64,000 bases of DNA from Promethearchaeota archaeon (GTDB lineage: Archaea; Asgardarchaeota; Lokiarchaeia; Helarchaeales; RDOG01): the NCBI GenBank assembly GCA_011365055.1, contig RDOG01000020.1, positions 1 through 64,000 on the forward strand, read 5' to 3'. Position 1 is the first letter of the stretch; every line of letters starts with the position of its first letter. This document shows positions 18,124-26,980 of this stretch, one piece after another. Made by a program: the position numbers and the translations under genes. The notes beneath the pieces are model-generated. The model saw only the letters and a list, made by a program, of their open reading frames with translations, was not told the DNA's origin and searched no databases.

Positions 18124-18402
18124 ATGTCACTGTATAAAGAACTTGATAATTTTCAACAAGCAGAACTAAAAAGAAAGAAAAATAAAGTATTATACAATGA
18201 AAATAAATTTGAGGGGTTCACGGTAGAAGATATTGAAGCTTTTCAAAACATCATGTATCAAACTCATGAATTAGCCATGCAAAAGTTCTTGCATCATAAT
18301 TCAGAATCTGATGGAGATATTTTAATAGATAGCTTATTAGCCATTAGGGACATGGAAAATTATAAAAAAGAACTAATCATAAGCAGGTATAAATCCTTAT
18401 AA
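18124..18402 (+). CDS. Small helical protein, paralogue of the gene at 43638
   Basis: A 92-residue charged, helix-rich protein with no known domain. Residues 32-85 align without gaps to residues 117-170 of the 185-residue protein at 43638, with 18 of 54 positions identical. The shared core includes TV-x-D, F, HE-x-A-x-x-KF and AI...E..K..LI. This defines a small unnamed family in this genome. It has no cysteines or membrane helix. Its last six bases overlap the end of the convergent tail-anchored gene at 18397. Confidence 0.6.
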   Translation: MSLYKELDNFQQAELKRKKNKVLYNENKFEGFTVEDIEAFQNIMYQTHELAMQKFLHHNSESDGDILIDSLLAIRDMENYKKELIISRYKSL

Positions 18403-18768
18403 AAGAATAAAGATAAAACTTAATGCCATGAAGATGGTATATGCAATTAAAATGTAAAAAAATGGGCTTTTTAACATTGGATGATTCAATTTGCCTTGAA
18501 TAATAGCATTATTTACTACTTCGTTATCTTCCATGAACTTGATTGTCTTTCCTAAGTGTCGCATGATCGAACTTCTATTATTTTCAGTAATATTGGAAAG
18601 ATTTGTATCCCAAATTTGTGGTGTGGAAACTTCAATTCCAGAATTTTCTAAAATAGAAAAAATATCATCAGTATAGCCTCGAAAGCCAAAAATATTTGAT
18701 TTATTTTTTGCTTTATCAATAATATTTTTATCAACTTTTTGTTTTTTCATAACTTTTTCTTCATCCAT
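18397..18768 (-). CDS. Small C-terminally anchored membrane protein, unknown
   Basis: A 123-residue protein with a basic hydrophilic N-terminus and a single hydrophobic segment at the very end (FFYILIAYTIFMALSFIFILL), so it is probably tail-anchored in the membrane with its bulk in the cytoplasm. An internal ATG at residue 7 is an alternative start. The middle (GYTDDIFSILENSGIEVSTPQIW) resembles no family I know. It is convergent with the small gene at 18124, sharing a few bases at the stops. Confidence 0.55.
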   Translation of the reverse strand: MDEEKVMKKQKVDKNIIDKAKNKSNIFGFRGYTDDIFSILENSGIEVSTPQIWDTNLSNITENNRSSIMRHLGKTIKFMEDNEVVNNAIIQGKLNHPMLKSPFFYILIAYTIFMALSFIFILL

Positions 18769-18874
18769 TGTTATCAGTGAAAATGTTACTATATATCTAT
18801 AGGAAAAAAGAATGATTTTAACTTTTTTATTTTTCCGTGTAAAGTTTATAAAATGGAAGTAAACAATTTATAAA

Positions 18875-19747
18875 ATGCAATTAAGTAAAAAAAACATTTC
18901 ACGAATTTCAATTTTAATAGCAGCTTGTTTAATGGGTTCTGTTGGATTATTTGTAGATTTATTAAGCCAGTTTAATGAAGTTTCTATTAGTTTTTTTAGA
19001 TCAATAATTGGATTTATATTCCTAACAATTTTTTTATTAGCAAAAAAAGAAATTAAGAATGTTAAATTGTTAGTAAAAAAGCCTAAATGGTTAATTTTAT
19101 TAGGAACAACAAATGCTTTTTGTATATTATTTTATTTTTTTGCAATAAATCTTACAAATTTTGCGGAAGCTGCCTTTCTCCTATATTCAGGTAATGTATT
19201 TGCGATTATCTTCTTCAAATTGTTATTACATGAAGAGGTTAGAAAAATAAATGTAGTTTCATTTATTTTAGCAACGGTAGGTTTGCTCTTCATATCAGAA
19301 TTTCAAATAAATAATTTAAATTTTGGATTACTTTTCGGACTTCTTTCGGGCATTTTATTAGGATTAAATATTACTTCAATTAAAAAATTCATGCAAGATG
19401 ATGAGGTAGAAAATTTCTCAGTTTCTTGGTGGGCAATTCTGTTCGCTTCATCGATATTTGTTATTCCTTCAGTTCCACAATTTATTTTAATAAATTATAT
19501 TAACATATTCATTATTATAGGGTTAGGTCTAATTCCTACAGCCATAGCTTTTTCGTTGTATAATAAAGGAATTAAAGAGGATGATTCAGGGGATATTTTG
19601 ATACTTGCTTATGCAGAACCATTAGTTGCTACGTTATTAACAATCTTCTACCAAAATATCATTATAAGCCTTTACGTGTTGATAGGTGGTATCTTAATTT
19701 TACTGGGAAATCTTATAGTCTTACTTTCAAAACGAACTGGAACTTAG
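18875..19747 (+). CDS. DMT-superfamily (EamA) transporter
   Basis: A 290-residue integral membrane protein with about ten transmembrane helices in two similar halves, as in EamA/drug-metabolite transporters. Typical phrases are the N-terminal 'GSVGLFVDLLSQFNEVSISFFR' region, the mid 'EAAFLLYSGNVFAII' and the second-half 'AYAEPLVATLL'. Known members export or import amino acids, nucleotides or metabolites; the substrate is not predictable. There is almost no leader between the upstream TATA-like sequence and the ATG. The stop overlaps the convergent gene at 19744 by 4 nt. Confidence 0.85.
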   Translation: MQLSKKNISRISILIAACLMGSVGLFVDLLSQFNEVSISFFRSIIGFIFLTIFLLAKKEIKNVKLLVKKPKWLILLGTTNAFCILFYFFAINLTNFAEAAFLLYSGNVFAIIFFKLLLHEEVRKINVVSFILATVGLLFISEFQINNLNFGLLFGLLSGILLGLNITSIKKFMQDDEVENFSVSWWAILFASSIFVIPSVPQFILINYINIFIIIGLGLIPTAIAFSLYNKGIKEDDSGDILILAYAEPLVATLLTIFYQNIIISLYVLIGGILILLGNLIVLLSKRTGT

Positions 19748-21375
19748 TCGACTTTCCGTTTTTTTTGGTCATATTCCTTTTTCAACACGCTTTTTGGTAA
19801 TTTTCTTGCTGGATTTCCGATATATAGAGAATTTGGCTCCAATACCATGTCATCGGGAACATAACAACCTAAACCTACTATAGTATTATCGCCAATAGTA
19901 ACTCCAGCTCCAACATGCGCAAAACCACCGATTATGACGTTTTTACCTATTTTTGTTCGCTTAATGTGTAACTTGCCCTCTTTTATTTGATGTGTGTGTA
20001 TGATAGAAAATGCAGCACATTCAGTATTTGCAGCAATATCGATAAATTCAGGATCATAAAAACATTTATTAATCCTTACATTGGTTGCAACTTTATTTCT
20101 GAACGATAATAAAATAAATACATCCCAATAGACAAAAGGTGAATGGTGAATTAATTGCATGATGTATAATTTTAGTAAATAATTTGTCTTCCATGCTTTT
20201 ACACGATGATCTTCTAAATCGTATTCACCTTCTTCTAGTCCTCTACCTAATATGATTCTATAGGTAAACAGGATCATCCAAGTGACTAATCCAATTCCAA
20301 CGCAAAAGAAAAATATGCAACCCATTAATAGAAAAGGAATTGGAAGCAATATTAAGAGATCTATTGATAATACTCGAGTAGGAAATCCAAATGTAACATA
20401 CATGTCGTACCAGTATAACCAAAGCGGCCATGTGCCGAATAAAATGCCTCCAAAGAATACAACTATGAATTTAAAGAAGCGAAGCCACCATTTATTTCGT
20501 TCAATCTCTTGGACACGCTCTTCACGAAAATCTATATTGTTGTGATCTTTAATTATATTTTTTAAATTTTTAATTTGTACAGGTGTAAAATCAGAATATG
20601 CTCCGATTCTTTTCAAGGGGGTTCCTTTATAGACACCATCACCCTTTAAGGTTTGACCGCGTATCCCGCATGCTTGTCTTCCTAAAATAATTGTATTATC
20701 TCCAAATGTGGTTCCAACACATCCAGTAAAATTATCCATTATCACGTTATTACCAATCTTAGTTTTATTAATAGTAAGCTTATTATGATCAATTAAATGA
20801 CCGGAAATTATTGTATTTCGACCCATAAACACGTTATTTCCTATCTCGATAAATGGGTCCTCAAGAATATAACGACCTAACGTGACATTTTTTCCGATTT
20901 TGATGCCAAACATTCGCAACATCCAAATTCGCAGAAATTTAAATCGAGCGATTTCAACATACCAACTAGTAAATTTTCGATACACGCCCCTCATTCGCCA
21001 TGATAGAGTCCCAAGATCGCTTTGGATGTTATCATACGAGCCAATTCTTATTTTTCCATATTTTTTATCTATGATCAAATCAAAAATTTTTGTTAAGAGT
21101 AGGGATGTCCCAACAGTAATCCAAAAAAGACCATATCCAACTAAAATAGTTTGTATAACATACCAGATTATAGTAAAAATGTTAAAAAGATATAAATGGA
21201 TTGGTAAAAAATAAAAATAGAAATAACATAGGTAAGTAGATGGAATGAATGGGATGACAGCTGATGCCAAGAATAATGGAACCGCTAAAGTTTTCTTTTC
21301 TCTTCCTTTACTTATGTCTTTTTCTTCTTCAGCATCTAATATTGTTTCAATTGAATTATTTGTATCTTGACTCAT
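19744..21375 (-). CDS. Membrane protein with two hexapeptide-repeat lobes
   Basis: About 543 residues. Two left-handed beta-helix (hexapeptide) regions are visible. The first, about residues 155-255, has IEIGNNVFMGRN, KIGNNVIMDN and FGDNTIILG; the second, about 450-530, has KIGKNVIIGGFAHVGAG and IGDNTIVGLGCYVP and ends GNPARKLP. Hydrophobic segments lie near residues 30-105 and 300-370. The arrangement resembles membrane-bound, Pls-like fusions of hexapeptide acyltransferases that act on lipid or peptidyl substrates, but the substrate is unknown. GTG at 21384 is possible; ATG at 21375 with TGTGAA upstream is preferred. The SCP2-like gene lies just upstream on the same strand, suggesting a lipid-related pair. 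Confidence 0.75.
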   Translation of the reverse strand: MSQDTNNSIETILDAEEEKDISKGREKKTLAVPLFLASAVIPFIPSTYLCYFYFYFLPIHLYLFNIFTIIWYVIQTILVGYGLFWITVGTSLLLTKIFDLIIDKKYGKIRIGSYDNIQSDLGTLSWRMRGVYRKFTSWYVEIARFKFLRIWMLRMFGIKIGKNVTLGRYILEDPFIEIGNNVFMGRNTIISGHLIDHNKLTINKTKIGNNVIMDNFTGCVGTTFGDNTIILGRQACGIRGQTLKGDGVYKGTPLKRIGAYSDFTPVQIKNLKNIIKDHNNIDFREERVQEIERNKWWLRFFKFIVVFFGGILFGTWPLWLYWYDMYVTFGFPTRVLSIDLLILLPIPFLLMGCIFFFCVGIGLVTWMILFTYRIILGRGLEEGEYDLEDHRVKAWKTNYLLKLYIMQLIHHSPFVYWDVFILLSFRNKVATNVRINKCFYDPEFIDIAANTECAAFSIIHTHQIKEGKLHIKRTKIGKNVIIGGFAHVGAGVTIGDNTIVGLGCYVPDDMVLEPNSLYIGNPARKLPKSVLKKEYDQKKRKVD

Positions 21376-21402
21376 AAATTTCACAAAATCCTAAGGGAAC
21401 AA

Positions 21403-21816
21403 TTATTGTTTCATTAATTTATCTTCAGGAATGACTCTTAATAGGTTTGCAACTTTCATTAAAGTTAATAAATGTCTTTTCCCTTTGATTTTAAGTTTCC
21501 CAAATAAAGCTCCTAAGAGTGAGATCTCATTAGAACTATATTGAAAAAAGTTCATTAATGGAGCTTTAAACTCAATTAATGCTTTACTAGATTTACCCTC
21601 TTTTATTGATAAGTTACCCTCCTGAAAATTCGCATTAATAAAACCCGCACTTTCCTTAAAATCAGGTCCCATTATTTCAAAATTTACCGTGACATTCAAA
21701 TTTTTCAATATTTCCTTCCATTTTACACCAGCATTTGATTTTTCTTTATGGAGATCTTCGATTGATTTCATTAACATGTCTCGCATATTTTGGATCTCTT
21801 CTGGTTTGAATGGCAT
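21403..21816 (-). CDS. SCP2-like sterol/lipid carrier domain protein
   Basis: About 137 residues. The frame extends to a GTG at 21828, but that GTG is part of the ribosome site AGGTGAT; the ATG at 21816 with this site 6 nt upstream is the better start. The C-terminal two-thirds fits the SCP2 fold: a strand pattern VNFEIMG...AGFINANFQEGNLSIKEG, a GALFGKLKIKGKRHLL segment and a final helix. SCP2-like domains bind lipids or acyl-CoA in the cytoplasm. The downstream gene on the same strand is a hexapeptide transferase with membrane segments, only 27 nt away, supporting a lipid-modification unit. Confidence 0.65.
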   Translation of the reverse strand: MPFKPEEIQNMRDMLMKSIEDLHKEKSNAGVKWKEILKNLNVTVNFEIMGPDFKESAGFINANFQEGNLSIKEGKSSKALIEFKAPLMNFFQYSSNEISLLGALFGKLKIKGKRHLLTLMKVANLLRVIPEDKLMKQ

Positions 21817-21828
21817 TTGACAAATCAC

Positions 21829-22207
21829 CTAGTTCATTAATAATGTATTAATATTGATAAATATGTTTAATGAAATTTATCAATTATGACTTTAAAATAA
21901 TCCTTATTTTTTTCATCATTTACTATTTTTTTAAAAACTCTAGGAATTTCTGATAGGGAAATTTAGATCCCAACAACCCACCAAAATCTAATTAAATAAT
22001 TTACTAATCCTTATGAAAGTATTTAAATAATAATTAAAAAAAGATTCTATAGATTTTCAAAATATTTTGGCGAAAAATATGGTTCTAGATAAAACTGACA
22101 TATGACTACTTGCTGTTCACTTTAGGTTAGTGGTATTTAGGATCAAATCAAAAAAAAGAAATTATTTAGATTTTAATTGATTTGAAGACTGGTCATGTGA
22201 TAATAAA
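21829..22207. other. Intergenic region upstream of aRF1
   Basis: This gap of about 380 AT-rich bases lies between the divergent SCP2-like and aRF1 genes. It contains several TTTAAATAA-like boxes (around 22020) suitable for archaeal promoters and a GTGATAATAAA ribosome site just before the aRF1 ATG. I saw no gene, tRNA fold or long repeat. Confidence 0.4.
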
Positions 22208-23482
22208 ATGAGTACGAATAAAACGAGAAGTTCTTTTGAAAAATATAAGTTAAAAAAAATGCTTAAATTATTAAAGGGAAAAAAAGGGTTTCACTCAGAA
22301 TTAACCAGCTTGTATTGCCCACCAGAGAAGCCGGTTTCAGACATTACTAATTATTTAAAAAATGAATTTGGACAAGCAGCTAATATTAAATCAAAAACAA
22401 CAAGAAAAATCGTTCAAGAATCAATAACCAAAATTACTGCGACTTTAAGGAATTATGGGAGGCTTTTACCTGAAAATGGTTTAGCTATTTTTTCTGGAGG
22501 AGTTCCAGCCGTCCCGGGAACCCCGGGAACTGAGATTTTTGAATTACATATTGTATATCCCCCTGAAAAAATACCTACTTTTAAGTATGTATGTGCTTCA
22601 GAATTTTTTTTGGAACCATTGGAAGACATGTTAGTTGAAAAAGATTCATTCGGATTGATTGTTATCGATCGATCTGGTTGTACGATAGCGTCCTTGAGTG
22701 GTAGTAGACAAAAGATCCTTCAAAATATCACTAGTCATATTCCATCAAAACATCATGCAGGTGGGCAATCTCAAAGAAGATTTGAACGATTAATAGAACA
22801 AGCAGCCCATGAATTTTTCAAGAAATGTGGAGATCAGGTTAACGAAATTTTTGTACCGTTGGGAAATGATTTAAAGGGAGTTATAGTTGGAGGAGCAGGT
22901 CCAACTAAAGAAGTATTTGTAGACTCAGATTATTTAGATTATAGATTAAAAGATAAAATTTTGGATGTTTACGATATAGGTTATACAGGTATTCAAGGTA
23001 TCAAAGAATTAACTAAACAATCAGAAAAATTACTTGAAAATGTTCAAATCATGAAAGAAAAAAATTTAATTCAAAAATTTTTAGGACACATTGGACGGGA
23101 TACTGGATTAGCAACCTATGGAGAAAAAGAAGTAAGGGATGCATTAAATAAATCAGCAGTTGAAACCTTATTAATTTCTGAAAATGTCGATATTTTAAGA
23201 GCAACTATTCAATGCAATAACTGTGATTTTGTTGAGGAAAAAACAATTCATTCAAATGATTTAATTGCTTTAGAAAAAGAAGTATCTCAAAAATCTTGTC
23301 CGAAATGTTCAAGCCAATTAATACAAGTTACAAAGACTGTTGATTTAATAGAAGAATTAGGAGATTTAGCTGCAGAAACAGGTGCTCGGGTTGAAGTAGT
23401 CTCTATAGATTCCGAAGAAGGAAGTCAACTTTGGTATGCATTTAGAGGAATCGGAGCGATTTTACGGTATAAATTAGAATAG
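22208..23482 (+). CDS. prf1: Peptide chain release factor aRF1
   Basis: A 424-residue archaeal/eukaryotic-type class I release factor that recognises all three stop codons and triggers peptide release. Domain 1 carries NIKS (N59-S62) for stop-codon reading. Domain 2 carries GGQ (G185-Q187) in HHAGGQSQRRFERL. Domain 3 has the zinc-binding mini-domain CNNC...CPKC near residues 338-378, as in many archaeal members. The length is standard. It works with ABCE1, encoded at 9844. GTGATA precedes the ATG. Confidence 0.96.
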   Translation: MSTNKTRSSFEKYKLKKMLKLLKGKKGFHSELTSLYCPPEKPVSDITNYLKNEFGQAANIKSKTTRKIVQESITKITATLRNYGRLLPENGLAIFSGGVPAVPGTPGTEIFELHIVYPPEKIPTFKYVCASEFFLEPLEDMLVEKDSFGLIVIDRSGCTIASLSGSRQKILQNITSHIPSKHHAGGQSQRRFERLIEQAAHEFFKKCGDQVNEIFVPLGNDLKGVIVGGAGPTKEVFVDSDYLDYRLKDKILDVYDIGYTGIQGIKELTKQSEKLLENVQIMKEKNLIQKFLGHIGRDTGLATYGEKEVRDALNKSAVETLLISENVDILRATIQCNNCDFVEEKTIHSNDLIALEKEVSQKSCPKCSSQLIQVTKTVDLIEELGDLAAETGARVEVVSIDSEEGSQLWYAFRGIGAILRYKLE

Positions 23483-23675
23483 TTAGTTCATTTTTTTAAA
23501 GTAAAAATCCACTTTTTTAAAAAATTAGAAGAATTTATAGGGAACCACCACCTTATATTTATTTGTAGGAAACTATAACAGTGTAATTTTTTATGTATAA
23601 ATATATTATCAAGAATTTAAATTAATGGATTTGAATTAAAAAAAATTAATCGAATTTAGAGGGTGATTTACTAAT

Positions 23676-26600
23676 TTGACTGAAAGTATTGAATCTAAAA
23701 AGAAAAAGCTAAAATTAGATTTGGGTGGAATGACTTGTGCTACTTGTGCATTAAAAATAGAAAAACAATTAAATTCACAACCGGGTGTTCAAAAAGCAAC
23801 TGTTAATTTTGGTACTGAAAATGCTTTAATTGATTATGATCCAAGTATAATAAAACCATATGATTTAATGAAGTCTGTTGGAGAAATTGGATATCGAGCA
23901 AATTTAAGTCGAGTAGAATTACAAATAGAAGGAATTTCATCTGAAGAAGAAGCTAATAAGATTAAATCAACAATTTCAAGATTAGAGGGAATTAATAGCG
24001 CCTATGTAAATTACAAAACAGGATTAACTCACGTGGAATATAATTCAGAAGAAATTACCACAAAAGAGATTATGAATTCAATCAGAAAGTTATCATATAA
24101 AATATCTGAAACCTTAAGTGCTCAAGATAAACAGAAAATTGAGCGAGAAAAAGAAATTAAGGAATATCGAAGAAGATTTCTTTTTAGTTTAATTTTTGCA
24201 ATACCTGTCATTGCATTTTCATGGTTACACATGATTCCTGGGTTAAATGAGATTATCATGCTAATGTTTGGTGGAAGTCCATTTATCTTTAGATTATTTC
24301 TATTCATCCTCACTACTCCGATACAGTTTTATGCAGGATATATTTTTTATAGAGGCGCATTCCTTTCATTAAAAAATAAGTCGGCCAACATGGACGTTTT
24401 AGTAGTATTAGGTACCACAACAGCATATTTTTATAGCGTGTATACTCTAGTTTTAGCATTCATCAAATTTTTCATTCCCACAGCCCCAATATTTATTGGA
24501 AATACTTTTTTTGAAGCCTCTGCAATGATAACAATGTTCATTCTCTTGGGAAAATATCTTGAGGTCTTTACAAAAGGTAAGTCTTCAGAAGCTATTAAAA
24601 AGCTAATGGGACTTCAACCAAATACAGCTGTTATCATTCGTGATTCTAAGGAATTAGAGGTCCCCATTAATGAAGTTGATGTGGGAGATGTTATACTGGT
24701 GAAACCTGGTGAAAAAATTCCTGTAGATGGAGTTATAATTGAAGGCAGGACACAAATTGACGAATCTATGATTTCTGGAGAGAGTTTCCCAGTTGTAAAA
24801 TCTATAAATGATCAAGTAATAGGAGGAACCCTCAATAAAAGCGGATTAATCAAATTTAAAACTTCTAATGTGGGTAAGGATACGGTTCTATCAAGAATTA
24901 TCAAATTAGTTGAGGATGCTCAGGGAGAAAAAGCACCCATTCAAAGACTTGCTGATAAAGTTGCAAGTGTTTTTGTACCCATCGTGATCATGATTGCAGC
25001 ATTTGTATTTATTTTCTGGGTCACTATAGGTTCATTGATTTATCCCATGATAAATTATGAATGGGCATTATTAGCATTCACTTCTGTAGTTGTTGTAGCA
25101 TGTCCTTGTGCAATGGGACTTGCGATTCCAACAGCAATGTTAGTAGGAAGTGGTAAAGGAGCGGAAACTGGAATACTTATTAAAGGTGGAGAAAGTCTAG
25201 AGACTTCTCACAAAATCCAGAGTATTATTTTTGATAAAACAGGCACTTTAACTAAAGGTGAGCCAGAAGTCACGGATATTTATACTTTAAATGGAGATAC
25301 AAATGAGATTTTACTCCTTGCCGCAAGTGTAGAGAAAGGTTCAGAGCATCCTATTGCTGATGCAATTTTAAAACGAGCAAAAGAAGGAAAAATATCATTA
25401 ATAGAACCAAAAGAATTTGAGGCAATATCAGGATTTGGAATAAAAGCGAAAGTCAATGGGAATCTTATTACGATCGGTAATGAACGATTAATGAAAATGA
25501 ACTCTATTAATACCGATTCAATTCAAAATACTTTATCAGAATATCAAAACCAAGGAAAAACAGTCATAATCATAGCAAAGGATGACCAAGTAATTGGTAT
25601 AATCGCTGTGGCGGATCCATTAAAAGAAAATTCCAAGGAAACAATCGAAAGTTTGAAAAATTTAGGATTAGAGATTTCATTGTTAACTGGTGATCATCAT
25701 GAAACTGCTCAAGCAATAGCTAAAAATCTTAATATCGACAGAGTTTTTTCAGAAGTTCTTCCAGAAGATAAGTCAAATGAAGTCAAAAAGTTACAAGAAG
25801 AAGGAAAAATCGTGGCAATGGTTGGAGATGGAATTAATGATGCTCCTGCATTAGCTCAAGCCGATGTCGGAATTGCCATGGGTTCGGGAACAGATATTGC
25901 TATTGAAACTGGAGATATTGTATTGATGCGAAATGATTTAAGAAATGTTGTAGCTGCCATTAATTTAAGTAAAAAAACTGTACAAAAAATGAAATTAAAT
26001 TTAATGTGGGCGTTTCTCTATAATAGCTTAAGTATTCCAATAGCCGCAGGAATATTCGTACCATTATTTTTCGCATTAACTGGAAGCATTATATTTTTGC
26101 CCCCAGGTTTGGCAGCATTGGCAATGGCCATGAGTTCGGTGTCAGTTGTAAGTAATTCTTTGTTATTAAAAAGGTTTGAACCTCGCTTGAGAAGTCAGTT
26201 AGATGAAGAAAGACAATTTTTAGAATCAAAAGAAATTGATCCTGTTTGTGGAATGACAGTCACACCAGGAATAGATCTCGAAACGCAATATAAAGGTAAG
26301 AAATATTATTTCTGTAATCCAAGTTGTAAGACAGAATTTGAGAGAAATCCAGAAAATTTTATTTCAAAAGATAAGAAATTCGTGAAGATGGAAGAACTAT
26401 CAAAAGATGTAACAGAAATGAAAGAACCTAAACTATTTTGCGAATCCTGTGGAACAATGATTGATGTACCTCATCATTGTGAAAAACCAATGCATGTTGA
26501 AAAGGTTGATGGTAAAGACATGTTAGTTTGTTGGATGGGCCCTAATTGTGGAAAACAAGAAATTCCAACCCACCATAATAATCCAATGATATATGTAGAA

Positions 26601-26807
26601 GATATAAAGCAAAAGGAGGTAAAAGATAAGATGCCAAAATTAGTTTGTCAAGAATGTGGAACTAAATCGGAAGTCCCTCAACATTGTGGAAAACCAATGC
26701 ACGTTGAAAAGGTTAATGGAAAAGATATGTTAGTTTGTTGGATGGGACCAGGATGTGGAAAGCAAGAAATTCCTGTACATCATGGAAAACCCATGAATAT
26801 TAAATAA
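23676..26807 (+). CDS. Copper-type P1B ATPase with YHS and Cys/His tail
   Basis: A 1043-residue heavy-metal P-type ATPase, probably exporting Cu(I). The start is TTG, supported by GGGTGATT 8 nt upstream. Order: HMA domain with MTCATCA (C21, C24); a second HMA-like domain about 80-150 that has lost its CxxC; membrane helices; the TGE-type actuator motif SGESFPV; the CPC metal site (C476-P-C478); the phosphorylation motif DKTGT (D520); the hinge GDGINDAPAL; a YHS metal-binding domain from DPVCGM (855); then two tandem copies of a roughly 55-residue Cys/His module (CESCGT from C922, CQECGT from C991). The tail is far beyond the usual 750-850 residue length. Copper specificity is inferred from CPC and HMA. 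Confidence 0.92.
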   Translation: MTESIESKKKKLKLDLGGMTCATCALKIEKQLNSQPGVQKATVNFGTENALIDYDPSIIKPYDLMKSVGEIGYRANLSRVELQIEGISSEEEANKIKSTISRLEGINSAYVNYKTGLTHVEYNSEEITTKEIMNSIRKLSYKISETLSAQDKQKIEREKEIKEYRRRFLFSLIFAIPVIAFSWLHMIPGLNEIIMLMFGGSPFIFRLFLFILTTPIQFYAGYIFYRGAFLSLKNKSANMDVLVVLGTTTAYFYSVYTLVLAFIKFFIPTAPIFIGNTFFEASAMITMFILLGKYLEVFTKGKSSEAIKKLMGLQPNTAVIIRDSKELEVPINEVDVGDVILVKPGEKIPVDGVIIEGRTQIDESMISGESFPVVKSINDQVIGGTLNKSGLIKFKTSNVGKDTVLSRIIKLVEDAQGEKAPIQRLADKVASVFVPIVIMIAAFVFIFWVTIGSLIYPMINYEWALLAFTSVVVVACPCAMGLAIPTAMLVGSGKGAETGILIKGGESLETSHKIQSIIFDKTGTLTKGEPEVTDIYTLNGDTNEILLLAASVEKGSEHPIADAILKRAKEGKISLIEPKEFEAISGFGIKAKVNGNLITIGNERLMKMNSINTDSIQNTLSEYQNQGKTVIIIAKDDQVIGIIAVADPLKENSKETIESLKNLGLEISLLTGDHHETAQAIAKNLNIDRVFSEVLPEDKSNEVKKLQEEGKIVAMVGDGINDAPALAQADVGIAMGSGTDIAIETGDIVLMRNDLRNVVAAINLSKKTVQKMKLNLMWAFLYNSLSIPIAAGIFVPLFFALTGSIIFLPPGLAALAMAMSSVSVVSNSLLLKRFEPRLRSQLDEERQFLESKEIDPVCGMTVTPGIDLETQYKGKKYYFCNPSCKTEFERNPENFISKDKKFVKMEELSKDVTEMKEPKLFCESCGTMIDVPHHCEKPMHVEKVDGKDMLVCWMGPNCGKQEIPTHHNNPMIYVEDIKQKEVKDKMPKLVCQECGTKSEVPQHCGKPMHVEKVNGKDMLVCWMGPGCGKQEIPVHHGKPMNIK
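26631..26807 (+). CDS. Possible internally initiated 58-residue Cys/His protein
   Basis: Inside the P-ATPase frame a perfect Shine-Dalgarno GGAGGT (26615-26620) stands 10 nt before an in-frame ATG. Starting there gives exactly the last tail module: MPKLVCQEC..., HCGKPMHVE, LVCWMGPGCGKQEIP and a His-rich end. The site falls in the linker between the two modules, where no coding constraint explains GGAGGT. A free module could act as a small metal chaperone, analogous in principle to the CopA(Z) product of bacterial copA. Translation from this site is inference. Confidence 0.4.
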   Translation: MPKLVCQECGTKSEVPQHCGKPMHVEKVNGKDMLVCWMGPGCGKQEIPVHHGKPMNIK

Positions 26808-26980
26808 TATATTTCTTTTTTTTATTTTGATTAATATAATTTTTTTTCGTATTTTTAAGAATTTAAATCTCTAAATTATATTCAAACAATATTTTTTTGA
26901 GACTTTTTCATTTGAAATAAAAATAAGACTTAAATTATTTAAAAGAAAATATATTTATTATCTTTGATTAGGTGAATGAA

